Source: Orientallactaga sibirica
Taxonomy: Eukaryota > Chordata > Mammalia > Rodentia > Dipodidae
Assembly (NCBI GenBank): GCA_036365145.1
Contig: JAEOAD010000001.1
Span: forward strand, 105,835,001-105,899,000
Length of the DNA: 64,000 nucleotides
Reading direction: 5' to 3'
Shown here in pieces: positions 48,121 to 60,324 of this stretch. The notes under the pieces were generated by a model. It searched no databases, had not been told where the DNA came from, and saw only the letters and a list, made by a program, of their open reading frames with translations. The position numbers and the translations under genes were made by a program. Every line of letters begins with the position of its first letter. Position 1 is the stretch's first letter.

Positions 48121-48837
48121 ATTCAGAAATGAAGACAGGAGATCAGAAAGCCAAGATTATTTTCAGTTTTATTGAGGCCAGCCTGGACGACATGAGTTCA
48201 AGTACATGCTTTTATGAACCATGATATCTGACACACTCAAAGTACTTACCTGTGAGTGGCTGGGCTCTTTCCCATAGGCGTTTTGTCTCTCCTGGACTCA
48301 CCCTGTAATCCTGTCTCCCCTTGTCTTGTTTCCTCTGCCTGGTGCCCACACCATCCTGCGCTGAGCAGGGAGCTCCTGCTGCTCTGCTCTGAGCTGGGGA
48401 GAAAGTGTCAGTCACTGATTCGTAGGATCAGAGGGACATCCCCATAGAGAGGGGCATGGGCTGGTCACATTCATAAGACTAGGCAGGCAGCCAGCACATG
48501 GAGACAGCAAACTTGACTCAAGTTTGCCTCATGGACTTACTTGGAGCAAAGATGGTGGCTACTGGACAAATTCAACGTGGCCATCAATGAACTCAGTGGC
48601 GGAGCCCTGGATGGACAGGATAGACTTGTGACAGTTTGGGGCAGATACCACCAGGCTTTTGTCCCACCCTACATGACATGGTATGTGACTTTTGATTGAC
48701 TCTGCATTTTTCCCCCCAAACAAAGCACTGAATAGCGTGCAGTCCAGCATCGGAAGGCTCATATTCAGACTCTTTCCACACACACAGTCCAGAGAGAGGC
48801 TAAAGCCAAGGCCAAGGCTAGAAGAATCACAGCTATA
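48121..48837. other. HABP2 intron 2, unique block
   Basis: About 700 bp. Two overlapping minus-strand frames stay open at 48559-48783; I could not match either to a known protein. Confidence 0.4.
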
Positions 48838-49184
48838 GCAGTCCTTTTGTCATTTCTGGGAGCAAATACCCGACCGGAAGCAGCTTATGGAGGAAAGAGG
48901 GTTATTTCCAGCTTACCGTCTGGAGGGGAAAAGATGACAGGAGCAGACAACCAGGCATTGCGTATTTACTTGAGCAGGAAGTAGCAATAACAAGTTGAGT
49001 GTAGCAAGCGGAGCTGGACTATAACATCCCAATGCCTGCCTTCAGCGGTACACTTCCTCCAGCAAGCAGCAAGGCTTCACCCCCCAAGGCTCCATAATCT
49101 TCCCAACCAACAGCATCACCAACTGGGGATGAAGTATTCAAACACACGAGGCTGTGGGGAACATTGTACATTCAAACCCCCACA
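48838..49184 (-). mobile_element. MaLR (MT/ORR1-like) LTR
   Basis: On the + strand it runs from a gcagtccttttgtcatttctggg edge through cagcttatggaggaaagagggtt to a ttcaaacccccaca terminus, the reverse of the TGTGG...TTGAA start of rodent MaLR LTRs. It lies in HABP2 intron 2. Confidence 0.65.
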
Positions 49185-51055
49185 GCCACCTCGTGCCTAG
49201 CCTTGCACACAGATTGCTCAGGCACTGGCAAAGGGTCTTGGACTTGGGTACAGTGTGATACAGGGAGACATGAGCACAGAATGGTCACGGGACTTTTACT
49301 TCTTCAAACATCTAAAACACAGATCCACGCCTAGTGTGTAAGCTGACTTTATGGGAGTTAAGAAGTGTCTTTACCACAGGAGAAATTATTGCCATCTGCT
49401 AGAAAGCTGTGAAAGATCTACAAGGAGTTTATGACACTCTGGCATTGTGCACTGAACTTGAACAAGTATGAGGTGATGACCCTACCGAACAGAGACTACA
49501 GAAGGAGAAGAGAGTCATTCTATACACCTATAAGGTTTGAAAATCTAATTCAACAGACATGGGAAGCCATAGGGTCAGGTTTGCTCTGCAGCCAGGAAGA
49601 ATGCCCCAATCATTAGAGTAGATCAAAAAATCTGAGTCAGCTGTTGGGTGCTTGGGAAGTAATGAGTTCCCCAGCACTGGAGGTATTTAAGTTGAAAAAC
49701 AATTTAAAAGGGAGTGGAGAGAATTGGCTTTAGCCATCCTGAGACACTGGGCTCTGTAAGAACTCTGCCAATAGGTCTGAGTGGTGAGTAAAAGAAGCAG
49801 GCTGCCCCTGGGCTCCGGCTGCTATCTTGAGGCTCCCTGTCAGCCTCTGGCTGTGGCGTGAGGTGAGATGTGCTGATTGGGCCTTTCTGCAAAGAGCAGG
49901 TTAGGTCTGAAGAGCATCCTTGTCAGGTGTCTGTTAATTGCACACAGGGGCTGTGTTTTGATGAAATTTGTCAGCTCTCTGCTGGTTTCAGAAAATAGCC
50001 TAGTGAGGAGACACCACGCTCATGCCCACAGGCAAGCTGCTTCCTTGGTTGGTCTTGCTGGAGACTGTACATAGCAAGGATCTTGCTGGAGCAGAAGGTG
50101 TCTGGTCCACAGTCCCCAATGGGTGGCAAAGGAATCAAACAGCACAGGCTCTTCCCACATCCCCATAGCAGGTGACACGCAGCCAGGAGGCCTGCGGAAA
50201 TGCTGCTTCAAAGCTGGCTTGGCTCTGCCTGGCACCACAGGCTGTGCCTGTCCATCCATCAGCTGTCCTGCCTCCTGCCAGCATGGCTTTCTGCTGCATT
50301 TGTTCCACCAGCCAGGCTGGAAACGTCACATGCAAGCCGACAGGGCTGGGGCTTGGGGAAGGGCCTTGGAGGAGGAACAGGCTGCACCACAGTGATGGAT
50401 GAAGCCAAGAGGGACGACATTCCGGGGAATTTTACTCTGTTCCACACATCTGGCAGGCTCTTTAAGTGGAGCAGCTGCAAAGTCCCCATGGCAGGAGCTG
50501 AGCATTTTCCAAGAGTCCCTCCTGACCATGGACCACAGTGTTCCTGGCTGGGGGACGTGGGGGCTTGTGCTAAAGCAGATTCCCTGATGTAGGCTCCTTC
50601 CTGAAAGCTAAACTCCGTGGAGTTTTGATGGAATCCAACCACACCATGTGTCAACTCATGAAAAGGCCCAGGGAATTTAGCGTTAGGTGAGCCTGGGGGA
50701 GGGGCGTGTCCTCCTGCCTTGGCTTTTCTGAGCATTTACTTGGAGAGTAGCTGCTACCCAGAAAGTATTCACCATGTAATGACCTGCTAGTAGGATTACG
50801 TGGGTCAATTCAAGATGCTCTTACCAGTATTCACAGTAACTTCTAGAAAGACTGGTAACCAGATAAATTCACAGGATTTCACTTATATTTAACACACATT
50901 GCTTCTGAGCCATTCTTTCTCTCCCTTTCTCTATAGCCCAGAGAAAGTCTCAGAAGATAGGAATTTGAATCAGATATTGTTTTCTATAATCTGCCAAAGA
51001 ATCAGATTTCATGTCATATAGCAATCCCTGGCCGCCCAGGAAAGCTTTAAGGCAA
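49185..51055. other. HABP2 intron 2, longest repeat-free block
   Basis: 1.87 kb with no SINE. Bases 50020-50735 stay open in several frames on both strands because the segment is GC-rich and poor in stops; no family signature. Confidence 0.45.
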
Positions 51056-51120
51056 CTTCCTTCCTTCCTTCCTCCTCCCCTCCCCTTCCTTCCCCTCCCC
51101 TCCCCCTTTTTTTCTTTTTC
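51056..51120 (+). repeat. Polypyrimidine CCTT/CCCCT tract
   Basis: About 65 bp of uninterrupted C and T merging into the T-run of the minus-strand B1 that follows. Confidence 0.9.
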
Positions 51121-51265
51121 TTCCAGGTAGGGTTTCCATTCATAACCCAGACTGACCTGTAACTTAAGTCTTATACTCCCAGGCTGGCCTCGAACTCCTG
51201 GCAATCCTCCTATTTCTGCCTCCCAAGTGCTGGGATTAAAGGCATGTGCTATTACACCCTGTCCG
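51107..51265 (-). mobile_element. B1-like SINE
   Basis: ccaggtagggtttccattca to gtgctgggattaaaggcatg. Confidence 0.85.
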
Positions 51266-52018
51266 CTTTTAGACAACTTTCTATGGAGATCATCAGGAAT
51301 TTTTTTTCTCACCTGGTTTCTTTCCTGAGAGCCCCATTCACCCTGCTTCAATAAGCCGCCATCTTTACAGAGAGAGATGGTGCAGCCAATCAGAAGGCAT
51401 GGCCACCATCTTTACAGCATGTGCAGCCAATCAGAAAGCAAGGAGACCCAGCCACAGGGGAAGACCCACCATTCACACGTGACAGCTTCACACAGGGCTC
51501 TGTACCAGGTACTGTGGGGTAGAACGGAAGTGGCCCTTGTTCTCAGGGAAGCAGCAATCCAGTTGAAAGAAACAAATGGGGTAGAGCAAGCGGGACCTCA
51601 GAGACACCCAGACTCAACAGCCAACAAGACCAGTGAGGAATGATTCTAAATTCCCAAGAACACCCCAGTATTTTTTTTTAGTCTAGGCATTTTAATCAGA
51701 AAGGGATTTAACACAGGGAATTAGGCATTTGCAAAACTACTGAAAAGGCTGGAGGAATGAGAATCAATGTATGTGCAGGCTGTCCTCAAATTTCAGGTTC
51801 AATGCTAGCTTTCAAAGAATTATAAAGTCCCTGCGCAGTGCGGAGGTCAGACAATTGCAAGAAAATGCTGCCAATGGTTCTAGCGGAGGCAAGAGAGTCT
51901 AGCAGGTCTCTGCAAACACATCTGATGATGCCAGTGTGTCCACTCTTGCAACTGGAGGAAGTCATGGCTATGGCCTCTTTGCTGCCTTTCAAGTCTCTGA
52001 TTTTTTTCCATGTGTAAT
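51266..52018. other. HABP2 intron 2, unique block
   Basis: 750 bp; a short repeat of gcagccaatcagaa (51381 and 51422) is the only structure seen. Confidence 0.5.
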
Positions 52019-52470
52019 AACCAATTTTTATTTATTTATTTTACTTTTTATTGACAAGTTCCATAATTATAGGCAATAAAGCATGGTAATTCCATCCTTT
52101 CCCCAACTTTCCTCATCCTTCCCCCTCCCAATCAGTCTTATTTTGATGTCATCATCTTTTCCTCCTGTGTAGGTAGTAGCAGGCATTGCGAGGTCAGGAA
52201 TATCCAGGCCACACCCCAGTATTAATCAAGCTCTCTGAGTTGTCTGCTGCTATTATATAACATAGGATCCTAACACAGAGGCGTATATTTAGATATGTAT
52301 TTGGGGGAATAGTAATTTAAACTGGGTTCAGCTAGGCAGTTCTTCTAGTCTAGACCAGGTCTAGTTGATCTGAGCTGGACCTCTTTATCTCTTCACCAGC
52401 TGGGGGATCAGCTAGGTCTCATTTTGCTATTGGCTTGGTTTTCTCAGATGTCTGAGGTCTCAGCTGGGAC
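52019..52470 (-). mobile_element. L1 3' UTR
   Basis: A T-rich left edge, then attgacaagttccataatta and gcaataaagcatggtaattcc, a C-rich run and about 350 bp of 3'-UTR-like sequence. The 5' limit is approximate. Confidence 0.6.
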
Positions 52471-52847
52471 TCCAGGGCCGAATGTGGCAGCATGTGCTGT
52501 TCATGGCAGTCATGAGGGTTGAGGAGAGAGAATGAAGAGGTCCAGGACAGTGATGATGCCAACAGTGAGGATAATGAGAACAATAATAACAAGACTTCTT
52601 GAGGCCAGGCTTGGGGCTGGCCTGTGACCTTCCACCCTAAGTGCTATGACTAAAGGAAATCCCCAGGCCAGTCCAGATCCAAAGGGTAGGAAACTGGGTG
52701 TGAAGAACTACACAGTCTTATTGTAAGAGGGTGCAGATACCAGGAGCACTGGGGAATTGGGGCATTTTTGTCATCACATTGTCTCAAATCAAACCAAAGA
52801 TCCAACATGGAAAGTGTGGCTACCAGGTTTCCAATTGGCCACATACA

Positions 52848-53088
52848 ACTTCTTTTTTAAAAATAGTTTTGTTTACTTGCAAGCAGAGAGAGAGAGAGAG
52901 GGAGGGAGAGAAAGACAGAGAGAGGGGAAGAGAGAATGGGTGTGCCAGGGCCTCTAGCCACTGCAAATGAACTTCAGATGCATGTGCCCCTTTGTGCATC
53001 TGGATTTACATGGGTACTAGGGAATGAAACTCAGGTTGTTAGATTTTGCAGGCAAGCACCTTAACCACTGAACCATCTCTCTAGCCCC
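52848..53088 (-). mobile_element. DIP-like SINE
   Basis: gagagagagagagagggagg to gaaccatctctctagcccc. Confidence 0.9.
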
Positions 53089-54814
53089 TCTTTGATTTTT
53101 TTAAAAATACACATCCACCTTCTATTCTTCCATACCATCCTTTATTCTTCCTTGGCTGGCTTTCTTCCTGTAGTCTGCCCAGACTGGAGTTTTCTTTGAT
53201 GACAAGTTCATGTCCTTCTCTTATTTGTAAAACTTTATAATTCTCTATGGCCCCCAGTGCTTTCCAGCAATTGGCCTTCTATTGATCCAAAGTAGGTGTA
53301 CAATTAGTTACAATAGACAGCAGGATTAAGTGCCAACATAACAGATAAAAACCCACTACATTATGTTTCCATAAGGTACTGTAGAGGCCAATGAAGTATC
53401 AAGAACCTTGGCACCATCCTTACATGCCACTGCCCCCAGCTAGATCTACTTTGGTGATCTGGCAGAACCCCAGGCCCTCTTGAACAAGAGGAGCTTACTG
53501 TCCTGCTTGGTAGGGTTATGATTCAGAGCCTGTGTGCTTCTCTCTTCAGCTCACTGAGAGATGAGAAGACCTTGCATAGGACTGAGTTCAAATCGAAATC
53601 CTCCAACAGGCTTTGTTTGCATCCATCCCTCATCCCCTACAGTCATCAAACCACTCCATCTGTGTAAAACCCTCCCCCATTTCATGTTCTCGAAGGGGCC
53701 ACACTTAATGGTCTGGTCAACATTAGCCAGTCTAACCTCCACCTTATTGGAGTGGTGGGGATGCATTCCAGGAGTCTCCAGAAGGGCTCTTTATCTGTAA
53801 AAACCTGTTGGAAAAGCAAAACTCCATCCTCCACTGAAAAGGTAAAAGAATTAAGTTAATGATACAATCATCTCATTGTCTCCTGCACATGTCAGTTTGA
53901 AATCTCCCATGACCAACTCAGAAACACATTTTCCTCTCACCTTCTCCCTTACTATCTGCTTTATTATGCTTTATGGAAAGAAACTTTATTTGCTCCAGGA
54001 AGACAATGGTCCTTATCTCCGACCTAGATGCTCATCCTGGGCAGATGGCTTCCTCTGGGAGCGTGTTCATGGTGGGGGGAAGCAGCCGGGGAGAAATAAT
54101 GAGCATCCAAGAGTCTTGACACTGTGATAAATGAGATGAAACCTTGCCAAGGAATCAGAGTTGGTGCATTCAAAAGAGAAGAAATAAAAAGACAGTTCCA
54201 TTTTTTAATAGGAAATATAAAACAGCCATTGTGCAAAAGTGAATTTTTCAAAAGCCACAGAGATAAAGACTATAGCCGAATGGTGGGGAGATGGCGTGAG
54301 ATGGTGTGCGTGATAATCAGGCTTGGGTAGAGAGCAGTCCTCCGCCCTGTCCGCTGCCTCCGTCAGAGTGCCTTTCAAGCTGACACACTGCAATGGCTCC
54401 CACCTCATTACCATATGCATCTCTGGACAGATTCCTTACATCTTTAGCTTGCCAACTTACCAGCCTCTTGTCAGCTGGAAAGAGCAAAATGAATCCAACT
54501 TTCTTCCAATCCGAAACTTCTCTTCTCCAGCCACAGAGTGACCAGTACCTTTCAAGGCCCCATACAGCCATGAGTTTGAGCCCAGACATACACGTGCCTG
54601 CTTTCCCGAAGTCCGGTTTAGTATGTGCTTTGCAACTGTGAGGCATCTTCACCCACTGCATTCCCCTTCGGTAGGCAAAAATCCAGGAGCTTTCTCGGGT
54701 TACACTTGGTTAATTGCTAAGTGCCAGGCTGGATATTAAATGGGGATGCTTGGCTACCCAAGGTAAGTGTGCGGGTCTCCACAGCAAAGGCAGGTGTCAC
54801 TCAAGAACTTAAGT
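53089..54814. other. HABP2 intron 2, unique block
   Basis: 1.7 kb; no repeat or exon recognised. Confidence 0.45.
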
Positions 54815-54930
54815 ATCATGATTGAGCCAGTGAGATTCCATAGTTTAAATCCTGCTATAGATTAACTCTGGGGCCTTGGGAAAGTTGCTGATTCTTTCTC
54901 AGCTTTATATTCCTTAATATTGAGTGTAGC
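54815..54930 (+). mobile_element. Ancient MIR-like element
   Basis: tttaaatcctgctatagatt, ggccttgggaaagttgctga and ttctttctcagctttatatt follow the MIR core. Confidence 0.5.
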
Positions 54931-54944
54931 CAATAATATATTCC

Positions 54945-55111
54945 CAGGGGCAAAACAGAGAAGGAGTATGGGCATGCCAGGGCCACCACAAACTCCAGGC
55001 ACATGCACAACTTTTGTGTATCTGGCTTTACATGGAGACTGGGGAATCAAATCCAAGCCATTAGGTTTTGCAAGAAAGTATCTTTAAGCACTAAGCCATT
55101 TCTCCAGCCCC
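54945..55111 (-). mobile_element. DIP-like SINE, shortened
   Basis: gagtatgggcatgccagggc to taagccatttctccagccc, with an internal deletion at the addon of the tRNA-unrelated body. Confidence 0.85.
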
Positions 55112-55113
55112 CA

Positions 55114-55346
55114 GTTTTTTTTTTTTTTTTCTTATTTGAGACAAGGTCTATGTAGCACGGGTTGAGCTCAAATTCATTATGTGGTCAAGGATGACCCTCA
55201 GTTTCTGCTCCTCCTGCCTCTGCTTCCCATCAGCTGGGATTGTAGGTGTGCACCAGCATGCGTAGTTTATGTAGTGCTGAAGATCAAACCCAGGGCCTCA
55301 CGCATGCTAGGCAAGCACTCTACCCACTGAGCTCCATCCTTAGCCC
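55114..55346 (-). mobile_element. B4-like composite SINE (ID part and B1 part)
   Basis: T-run and a diverged reverse B1 (to ctgggattgtaggtgtgc), then a reverse ID part (aaacccagggcctcacgcat, gcaagcactctacccactg). Confidence 0.65.
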
Positions 55347-56012
55347 TCCTTCGCAGATGTTTATGAGAACGAGACGAGATGGGGCCTGCAAATGTTCAAA
55401 CGTTAGCCTGGGGCCCTGCACACAGAAAGCGCTCAGTGAGTGTTAGCTGTCTCTGAGCTCTATAGCTGCGGCTAGAGAGGAGTTTGATGACAGGATCAAA
55501 GGGAAAATGACAAGTTTCTTGCACTTCATGAAGCAAAGATGACCAATAAAGTGTCATAGAGGACTAACCATCCCTAACGCCACCAGATAAGGCACTCCAG
55601 TGCCACATGCCCTGACCCTGGTAGACCCCGCATAGAACCTCACTGACTCGCTAGGCCACAGGCTTCTTCCAGTTGTTCAACAGTGAGAAAACCAAAATGC
55701 CGAGAACGTGAAGGGCATAGCCAAGGTCACAGGGGAAAGCCAGGACTTGACCCCACCCACTCCTACCCCATGGGCAGGTTCTCTTGACCCTGCCAAATGC
55801 CAACACTGCCTCACTGGTCTTAACATCCCCCAAATGAAACCGCCACGCCTAATTGCTCCTATCCACCCTTAACAGCAGAAAGAGCTGAAAAGACTTGTGA
55901 TTTCTCCTTAAGGACTTAGAGCTCTTTGGGCAAAGGTGTTCAAGTAAATAAAAGGCTAGCTTCTTCAGGTCTAATCACTAGGCTTTCTTCTGTCCTGTTT
56001 CTTTTCCTGCAG
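55347..56012. other. HABP2 intron 2, 3' end
   Basis: About 670 bp up to exon 3. gttagcctggggccctgcac and gcgctcagtgagtgttagct near 55402-55448 look like the 3' part of an old MIR. Confidence 0.45.
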
Positions 56013-56123
56013 ACTGGACCCCTGACAACTATTACTACAGCTATGAGAGTTCCAATCCTGAGGAAAGCACCAGTATTATGCCGATCCTCCCTGAGAACCC
56101 TGACTGGTATTATGAAGATGATG
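56013..56123 (+). CDS. HABP2: HABP2 coding exon 3: acidic, tyrosine-rich N-terminal region
   Basis: The acceptor is tttcctgcag at 56003-56012 and the donor gtgggt at 56124; phase is 1 at both ends. The exon encodes 37 residues: DWTPDNYYYSYESS, then an NPEES stretch, and it closes with ENPDWYYEDD. Asp/Glu next to clustered Tyr is the usual setting for tyrosine sulfation, which is an inference here. In human this disordered acidic arm precedes EGF1. Compared with human, the segment between DWYY and the first EGF residues is about two residues shorter. Confidence 0.95.
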
Positions 56124-56621
56124 GTGGGTGCCAATCTGTTTCAGGATACCCCCAAAGGAAGAAATACATTTGAAGGGAATTGATGTGTGACCACATTGCA
56201 AGGGCCTCTTGCTCCCCCCCTCTCTTGTCCTCATGGTAAAATAAGTATTGAAGAATTTGTTTTGCCCACTAGAACCCTGCACTATGAGAGCTGGGCAGGT
56301 ATGTAGAGACCGTCTGATCTACTCTCAAATGATGGGGGATGATAGGCAAAGAGAGGCACTCAGTGGGCCAAGGTCATGCAGCAAGTTAATGCTTTGTCAT
56401 CTCATCAACCAGGTCTCATGACACTCATGAGAAGTTCAAAGTCATTTCCATATCTTTGATCTCAAGTTAAACCCTAATTGTGCAGAACAAATAATCTAAG
56501 TTCACTTTGAGTATTTGAAATACATCATGCACAAGCCTGGCTTTGAGATTCCCCTCCTTTCTCTCTTTGCCATGTTTTTCTTTCTCTTTTTATGCTTCAG
56601 AATCTTCTTACAGTCGTGAGG

Positions 56622-56667
<46 letters not shown>

Positions 56668-57564
56668 ACTCACACACTTCTTACCCTGAACAATGGTATA
56701 GAAAGGAAAATCAGAGGCTGGTTCCAAGAAAAGTCACGTGACTGAGCCAGGAGAAGGTATGGACAGAGTGCAGCAGCTGGCATAAAAGCAGTGTAACTGC
56801 AAAGTGGCCTGGAAGGCAGGGCCAAGACACAGGGCACCAGGGGAACATCAGAAGGCACCATCAAAACAAGAGCCAGGCCCCGGGATTCTAGTTCCTGAAC
56901 CAAAGAACAATGTGTGTGAGCGGAAGGACAAAGAATTCCCCAAGGGAAGATCCATTCAGACAACCATGAAAAAAGCCAGAGGCACAGATGAAATATGACA
57001 CAATCTAACTGAACAAGGAGTTGAAGAAAGATGAAGGCCACTGGGTCACTTCCTCCTCGCCGTCAATTCTCTGTCACCCTCTTGCCTTTGCTCCTCTCTC
57101 GTGATGTTCAGAAAGCTTGTGTTTCATGAGGGGTGGGTGTGCTTTCTCCACTCCGCCTGACCTCCACCCCTGGGCACTGGAAGTAGGGGAGGTCTTGAGG
57201 CTTGTGAAATGCCTTCAGCATCAGAGACAGACCCGGTGGCACTCCCAGCGAGATGGGAGGAGAGAAACGTGCTTGAAGGGGCAAGGGGACTTTCTCAGTG
57301 AGAAAGGCTCGCCCAAAGCAGGCTAAGGGGCAGTCACAGCCTCGCCTTACCTCTTCTCTTACTCACCTGAATCTCCTTTTCTGTTCATGTCACCGCAGTT
57401 GTCTTGACCTTTTAAGGATGGCATATGTACCCCCCCCAGTCCCATGCCTAATCACTGGCTCTGTGGTTACTCTCTCATTTGGGGGCAGGAGCTGAAATTA
57501 GATGGGGGTCTTCTCCTGGCCTGCCCCTTTCTGACCGACCTTGACTTCTGCTTTTGTGTCTTAG
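56124..57564 (+). other. HABP2 intron 3
   Basis: 1.44 kb, free of SINEs; only the (TG)n run at 56620 is repetitive. Confidence 0.85.
56620..56667 (+). repeat. (TG)n microsatellite
   Basis: An uninterrupted run of about 23 TG units in HABP2 intron 3, 0.5 kb after exon 3. Confidence 0.97.
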
Positions 57565-57672
57565 ATCCATGCCAGTCCAACCCCTGTGAACACGGTGGGG
57601 AATGTGTCATCAGAGGAGACACTTTCCATTGCAACTGCCCACACCTCTTCTCAGGGAGCAGATGCCAGACGG
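57565..57672 (+). CDS. HABP2: HABP2 coding exon 4: EGF-like domain 1
   Basis: The acceptor is gtgtcttag and the donor gtgagc at 57673; both ends are phase 1. It encodes one EGF-like module starting DPCQSNPCEHGGECV and ending in GSRCQT. All six cysteines (C-C-C-C-C-C) are present with normal EGF spacing. The symmetrical phase-1 boundaries mark it as a self-contained shuffled module. Confidence 0.97.
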
Positions 57673-58738
57673 GTGAGCCCGTTTCCATTTTCCCTTGGGA
57701 GTAAACATGGAGCCCTTTCTCTCTCAGACTCATAGGTGGTGCAGAAGGGTTGGGGTGACTGTTGGGTAAGGACTGTAACTACATTGCTATGCCACCTATG
57801 ATGGACCCCTCTGTGTGGTCATAGGTGGCACATCACTGCACTCCTCCCACATATACACTGTGACATGGGACTGTGGGCCCATTTCACAGATGGGAATGAC
57901 AGCTAGCATCTAACTCAACTGTACCCTGAACTGGGGGAATTTGCCTTCCTAGCGTTTAGAATAATGACCACAGAGACATATTGGCTTCAAGTGGGACAGC
58001 TGGATGCGTCTTAGGACACCTAAGTTCATACCCAGGAGCACAGAGGTGGCTCATAGTCACACAGCTGGTTAGGAGGCAGGCAGATTTAAGAGCCCTAGGG
58101 CCTGAATCCTCATGAGCTTCCATTCCACCATCCTCCTGTGATTGCCCTTGGTACACTCTTGTAAGATCCCATGTGGCCGGGGGTAAGGTGATAAGAGGAG
58201 AACTTGTACAGGCAATGGTATGTCCCATCTCCTTGTCATCTCGTGGGGTGGGAGGACGTGGCAAGGGTTTTCCGCATCTAGAGGGCTCTGTACTTGATGG
58301 TTTCCATCTGAGTCTTCCTCACTTATTGCTTCCATCTTCAAGCCTTCTTTCCCTTCACTAAATGTTTCGGGATGGTTGAGAATATTGTGGCTTCCTTCAT
58401 TCCTTTACATCTTAGGAATGGTAAAACCAAAATGAAGTGTGAAACCAGGTAAAAGATGGAGAGACAAACATTGCAGCTCCATGTGTTAAAGGTGTACATT
58501 TATCAAAGTTTTTGCTAAGCTAGGCCAAGAAGGACCGTCAGCACCTGAAGGAGCATGGGTGGCAATCACCCACGTTGTCCTGGTGCAGACAAGTGTCTTA
58601 GGAACATGGACTATATCACCAGCAGCCTTTAGCCATACCCCACCTCCAAACGCCATAGGATAAAGGTGTCCCTCTAAGTCAATGTATCCCAAATAATGTC
58701 CCAATTTCTCTCCCCGCTTCTCTGTGACTCTTGTACAG
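57673..58738 (+). other. HABP2 intron 4
   Basis: 1.07 kb, no SINE recognised. Confidence 0.85.
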
Positions 58739-58855
58739 TGCAGAACAAGTGTAAGAACAACCCGTGTGCTCGAGGTGAATGTCTCGTTACCCAGCAACCT
58801 CCCTACTACCGCTGCGCCTGCAAATACCCCTACACAGGGACACACTGCTCCAGAG
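58739..58855 (+). CDS. HABP2: HABP2 coding exon 5: EGF-like domain 2
   Basis: The acceptor is ctcttgtacag and the donor gtaagc at 58856; both ends are phase 1. It begins VQNKCKNNPCARGEC and ends YTGTHCSR. Six cysteines are present and the PPYYRCACKYPYTG core is nearly the human sequence. Confidence 0.97.
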
Positions 58856-59028
58856 GTAAGCAATGGAGACCCTCTTGGACAAAACGTCTTCTCTGCCCTC
58901 ATGTGTGCCTGGGGTCCTTGCATCTTAGTGTGTGGAAGTGTGATGTGTCTAAAATGCCCAACGTGGCCTTCTTAACTAGGATCCTTAAAAACTCATCATC
59001 CCTAGAGAACCCAGGGGTACATCCCACC

Positions 59029-59208
59029 ATCTTTTTTTTTTCTTTTGTTCATTTTGTTTTGTTTTGTTTTTCGAGGTAGGGTCTCGCTCTAGCACAGGTT
59101 GACCTGGAATTGACTATGTATTCTCAGGGTGGCCTTGAACTCATGGCAATCCTCCTACGTCTTCCTCTTGAGAGCTGGGATTAAAGCTATGTACCACCAC
59201 ACCCGGCT
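59029..59208 (-). mobile_element. B1 SINE in HABP2 intron 5
   Basis: T-runs, cgaggtagggtctcgctcta and gctgggattaaagctatgta. Confidence 0.93.
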
Positions 59209-59740
59209 CCATCATATTAAAGCAAGCCAAAGAGACATCTGGAAGCACACGTCCTCCAGGAAGTACGTGCTGATCTATTCCTGACATGGACTGTGTCGGG
59301 GAATGAGTTCATACTGAGTCAGTGCTATGAGTTAGGCAACCGTCCCAACAGATTGACATCCTTCCAAACACTCTGCAAGGAACGTTTACAGATAAAGAAA
59401 CTGAAGGTCTGAGAGGCGACTAACTTCTCCTGGTCAACACAACCTTCACGGACCAGAGACAAATTTCAACCTGCATCAGATTTGCCCCAAACTTCCTGCT
59501 TAGCCTGTGCCTCTTGCTGCTCTGGCAGAGTGACCCATCTACACAGCTTTCTCTGAACGGTGGTCTCTCTCCACATGGTCTCTTCCACATCGGGCTACGT
59601 TCTTGGGTTAATGAGCACTTGCTGGCTTGTGAACAGGTCTGCCTCTCCATGACACCAAAAGGGTACCACCCCCTCCATCCCGAGATGGGTGCTGTGTCTC
59701 CTTGGAAAATGTCCTCCAGCCTCCTTTCTTGTGTTCGCAG

Positions 59741-59860
59741 TGCTACCTGTGTGCAGGCCGAATCCCTGCCAGAATGGCGGTGTCTGCTCTCGGCAAAGAC
59801 GGAGGTCCAGGTTTAGCTGCGCCTGTCCTGATCCGTACAAGGGGAAATTCTGTGAGATAG
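59741..59860 (+). CDS. HABP2: HABP2 coding exon 6: EGF-like domain 3 (polyanion-binding module)
   Basis: The acceptor is gtgttcgcag and the donor gtatgg at 59861; both ends are phase 1. It encodes VLPVCRPNPCQNGGVC, a basic cluster SRQRRRSRF, and CACPDPYKGKFCEI. All six EGF cysteines are present. In FSAP the basic residues of EGF3 bind heparin, RNA, histones and hyaluronan and support autoactivation. Here the cluster has five Arg in eight residues, so this function is probably kept. The donor is suboptimal (T at +4, G at +6) but usable. Confidence 0.97.
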   Translation, partial: CYLCAGRIPARMAVSALGKDGGPGLAAPVLIRTRGNSVR

Positions 59861-60324
59861 GTATGGGTCCTCACCACCATTTCTTCAGAAACTCAGAACC
59901 ACAAGTGAGAGATCTGTAATCCTTTCCTTTCACGGCTTTTGTCTTCACGATATGGTTCAAGTTTACCAAACTCTACAGCTGTTTTACTCTCTCCACCCAA
60001 GGGCACAGAGCGTGCAAGGGTCTCTGTAACCACAGTCATGCCCAGGATGTGGTACGGGCAGATCATGCCCACCACAGCTTCGCCCCACCTCCCCAGTTTT
60101 TCGTGAGCCCAAATGAAGGAACTGTGTATCCACCCACCTCCTTAACTGAAATATTTCATATTTTTAAGCTGGGTTGGATGTGGAACATTCTGGAAAGTTG
60201 TGATGAAACCTGAAGGTAACAAAACAGTCAGAACCAGTCCTATCGTTCCCTTCACACATCGAGCCTTCTTGGGGGCAGAGTGTCCATGGCTGTCCGTTCT
60301 CACTGGTGACCTGCTTCCTCCGAG

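Noticed and set aside
50020..50735. Several long open frames on both strands
   Set aside because: All frames are open together in a GC-rich stretch poor in stops; no domain signature, and it lies inside an intron.
56124..56183. Longer exon 3 reading through the donor
   Set aside because: Read-through breaks the phase needed to join EGF1 at 57565; the donor gtgggt at 56124 restores it exactly.
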